Assembly: GCA_003517945.1 (NCBI GenBank) | Contig: DOZP01000067.1 | Location: forward strand, 9,696 to 16,710 | DNA length: 7,015 bases | Direction of reading: 5' to 3' | DNA from: Porphyromonadaceae bacterium | GTDB lineage: Bacteria; Bacteroidota; Bacteroidia; Bacteroidales; Tannerellaceae | Part shown: piece by piece, positions 6,068-7,015 of the stretch | Layout: the number at the start of each line of letters is the position of its first letter | Position numbering within the stretch: position 1 is the first letter of the stretch | Notes under the pieces: generated by a model | What the model was told of the DNA's origin: nothing | Databases searched by the model: none | The model's input: only the letters and a program-made list of their open reading frames with translations | Position numbers and translations under genes: made by a program

Positions 6068-7015
6068 ATGCTGATGGATCGAATTATTGAGCATATAGAA
6101 GGATTACTGTTACGGCATGATTGTGTCATAATACCTGATTTTGGAGGATTTGTCCTTCAAGCGGTTCCCGCTGTATACATGGGAGATGAACATTCGTTTA
6201 CCCCGGCGCGGAAAGAAATCGTGTTTAATCCGACCCTGACGCATAACGACGGGTTGTTGGCCGAATCATATATGCAGGAATATACGATGGATTTTAAGCA
6301 GGCATTGCAACTGGTCCGTGAAGACGTTTCGGCTATAAAGGAAACGCTTGATGATGATTCGGAATTTCAGTTTGGCCGGGTAGGGCTTTTTATGAAAGAG
6401 GGTGACCGTATCTTGTTTATGCCGGACAAAAGCAGTGATTTGATATTCAGTACGTCGTCTTACGGTTTACCGGTGTTTCATTACCTTTCTCTTGTTTCCA
6501 GAAAGTTGTCGGCCGGCTTTACCAATGAGCCGGTACCGGTAGTAGAAGATACCAGCGTTGCCGGTACGAAAAAAGCGGAAGATCCGCCGAAATCTAAAAA
6601 TATTATTTATACGATACCGGTTACCCGGACGTTTGTCCGTGTACTGGCGGCCGCGGCTTCTGCCGTCGTCTTGTTCCTGTTGGTATCCACGCCGGTGAAA
6701 GATGTCAATAAAGCCTCTTATTCCGCCAGTTTTATTCCGCAGGAAATCATGCCGAAAAAAACGGCGGATCAGCTTGTTTCAATTGCTTTTTCTGCGTCGG
6801 ATGCGCCTGAATCTGCAGGAAGTCCTGTTGTTTCCAATGGATATGTGGTTGAGCCCGAAAGGCCTGCGGGAGTTGTTTCTTCCACGGATTCGAAAGTAAA
6901 TGGCTCTTTGGATGCGGAGGCCGGCGTAAAATTGTCTGCGGAAGAAACAAAACCGGATACTCATACCGGAACAAAAACATCAACTACCGCCGCTTCTGTC
7001 AAATCGCCGGCTGTG
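6068..7015 (+). CDS. HU-CCDC81-type, single-pass membrane protein, probable SPOR-domain protein (3' partial)
   Basis: Open for 316 codons to the right edge with no stop. Residues 1 to about 62 look like an HU-CCDC81 bacterial domain: IIEHIEGLLLRHDCVIIPDF at 6-25, then GGFV, then RKEIVFNPTLTHNDGLL at 48-64. Residues about 63-138 look like the partner HU-fold domain (SYMQEY, FQFGRVGLFM, then SSYGLPVFH). A lysine/proline-rich linker leads to one membrane helix at about 189-207 (FVRVLAAAASAVVLFLLVS). Beyond it is a Ser/Thr/Ala/Pro/Lys-rich, low-complexity segment, expected in the periplasm. In this Bacteroidota family a C-terminal SPOR domain that binds peptidoglycan usually follows; it is not visible here. 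The likely role is a link between an HU-like cytoplasmic module, possibly DNA- or protein-binding, and the cell wall or septum, by inference only. The start could be ATG 6068 or ATG 6074 (MDRIIEHIEG, closest to the family N-terminus); ATG 6044 is also in frame but adds residues unlike the family. It has its own promoter and seems unrelated to the PUL. Confidence 0.85.
   Translation, partial: MLMDRIIEHIEGLLLRHDCVIIPDFGGFVLQAVPAVYMGDEHSFTPARKEIVFNPTLTHNDGLLAESYMQEYTMDFKQALQLVREDVSAIKETLDDDSEFQFGRVGLFMKEGDRILFMPDKSSDLIFSTSSYGLPVFHYLSLVSRKLSAGFTNEPVPVVEDTSVAGTKKAEDPPKSKNIIYTIPVTRTFVRVLAAAASAVVLFLLVSTPVKDVNKASYSASFIPQEIMPKKTADQLVSIAFSASDAPESAGSPVVSNGYVVEPERPAGVVSSTDSKVNGSLDAEAGVKLSAEETKPDTHTGTKTSTTAASVKSPAV

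Noticed and set aside
6747..6983. Overlapping open frames on both strands near the right edge
   Set aside because: They are shadows of the HU-CCDC81 gene, whose frame is open from 6068 to the end and carries recognisable domains and a membrane helix.
1..7015. tRNA, rRNA, CRISPR array, insertion sequence or integrase
   Set aside because: No cloverleaf, repeat-spacer array, transposase-like protein or terminal inverted repeats were seen on reading both strands.

Overview
The window looks like chromosomal DNA of a Bacteroidota gut- or host-type bacterium, most likely order Bacteroidales. The evidence is a SusC/SusD pair, start codons without Shine-Dalgarno sequences, a TAnnTTTG-type promoter, and an HU-CCDC81-type membrane protein typical of that order. 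Genus and species cannot be fixed from the sequence alone.

Positions 1-5906 hold the downstream end of a polysaccharide utilization locus (PUL), all on the + strand. A SusC-like TonB-dependent outer-membrane transporter is cut by the left edge (1-2639). A SusD-like surface glycan-binding lipoprotein follows 28 bases later (2668-4218), and a lipoprotein sulfatase starts 2 bases after that (4221-5906). The spacing implies one operon. SusD would capture a glycan at the surface, SusC would import it using TonB energy, and the sulfatase would remove sulfate esters before or during capture. The likely substrate class is a sulfated host or marine glycan such as mucin O-glycans, glycosaminoglycans or sulfated algal polymers. 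No glycoside hydrolase or regulator is in view, so the exact glycan cannot be named. The sulfatase active site is of the serine type and needs a radical-SAM maturase encoded elsewhere. The SusD protein appears to lack about 15-25 residues just before its conserved C-terminal AEVLL helix, which may be an in-frame deletion.

Positions 5907-6067 are non-coding. They hold a strong intrinsic terminator ending the operon (5928-5965), a perfect 13-base palindrome (5970-5982), a Bacteroidales promoter (5988-6020) and a short leader with possible hairpins (6027-6063).

From 6068 to the right edge runs an open reading frame with no stop in view. It encodes two HU-fold domains of the HU-CCDC81 type, one transmembrane helix and a low-complexity periplasmic linker. 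In the family a peptidoglycan-binding SPOR domain usually follows, but here it would lie beyond the window. This looks like a conserved cell-envelope gene, unrelated to the PUL, so the 5907-6012 spacer probably marks a boundary between accessory and core DNA.
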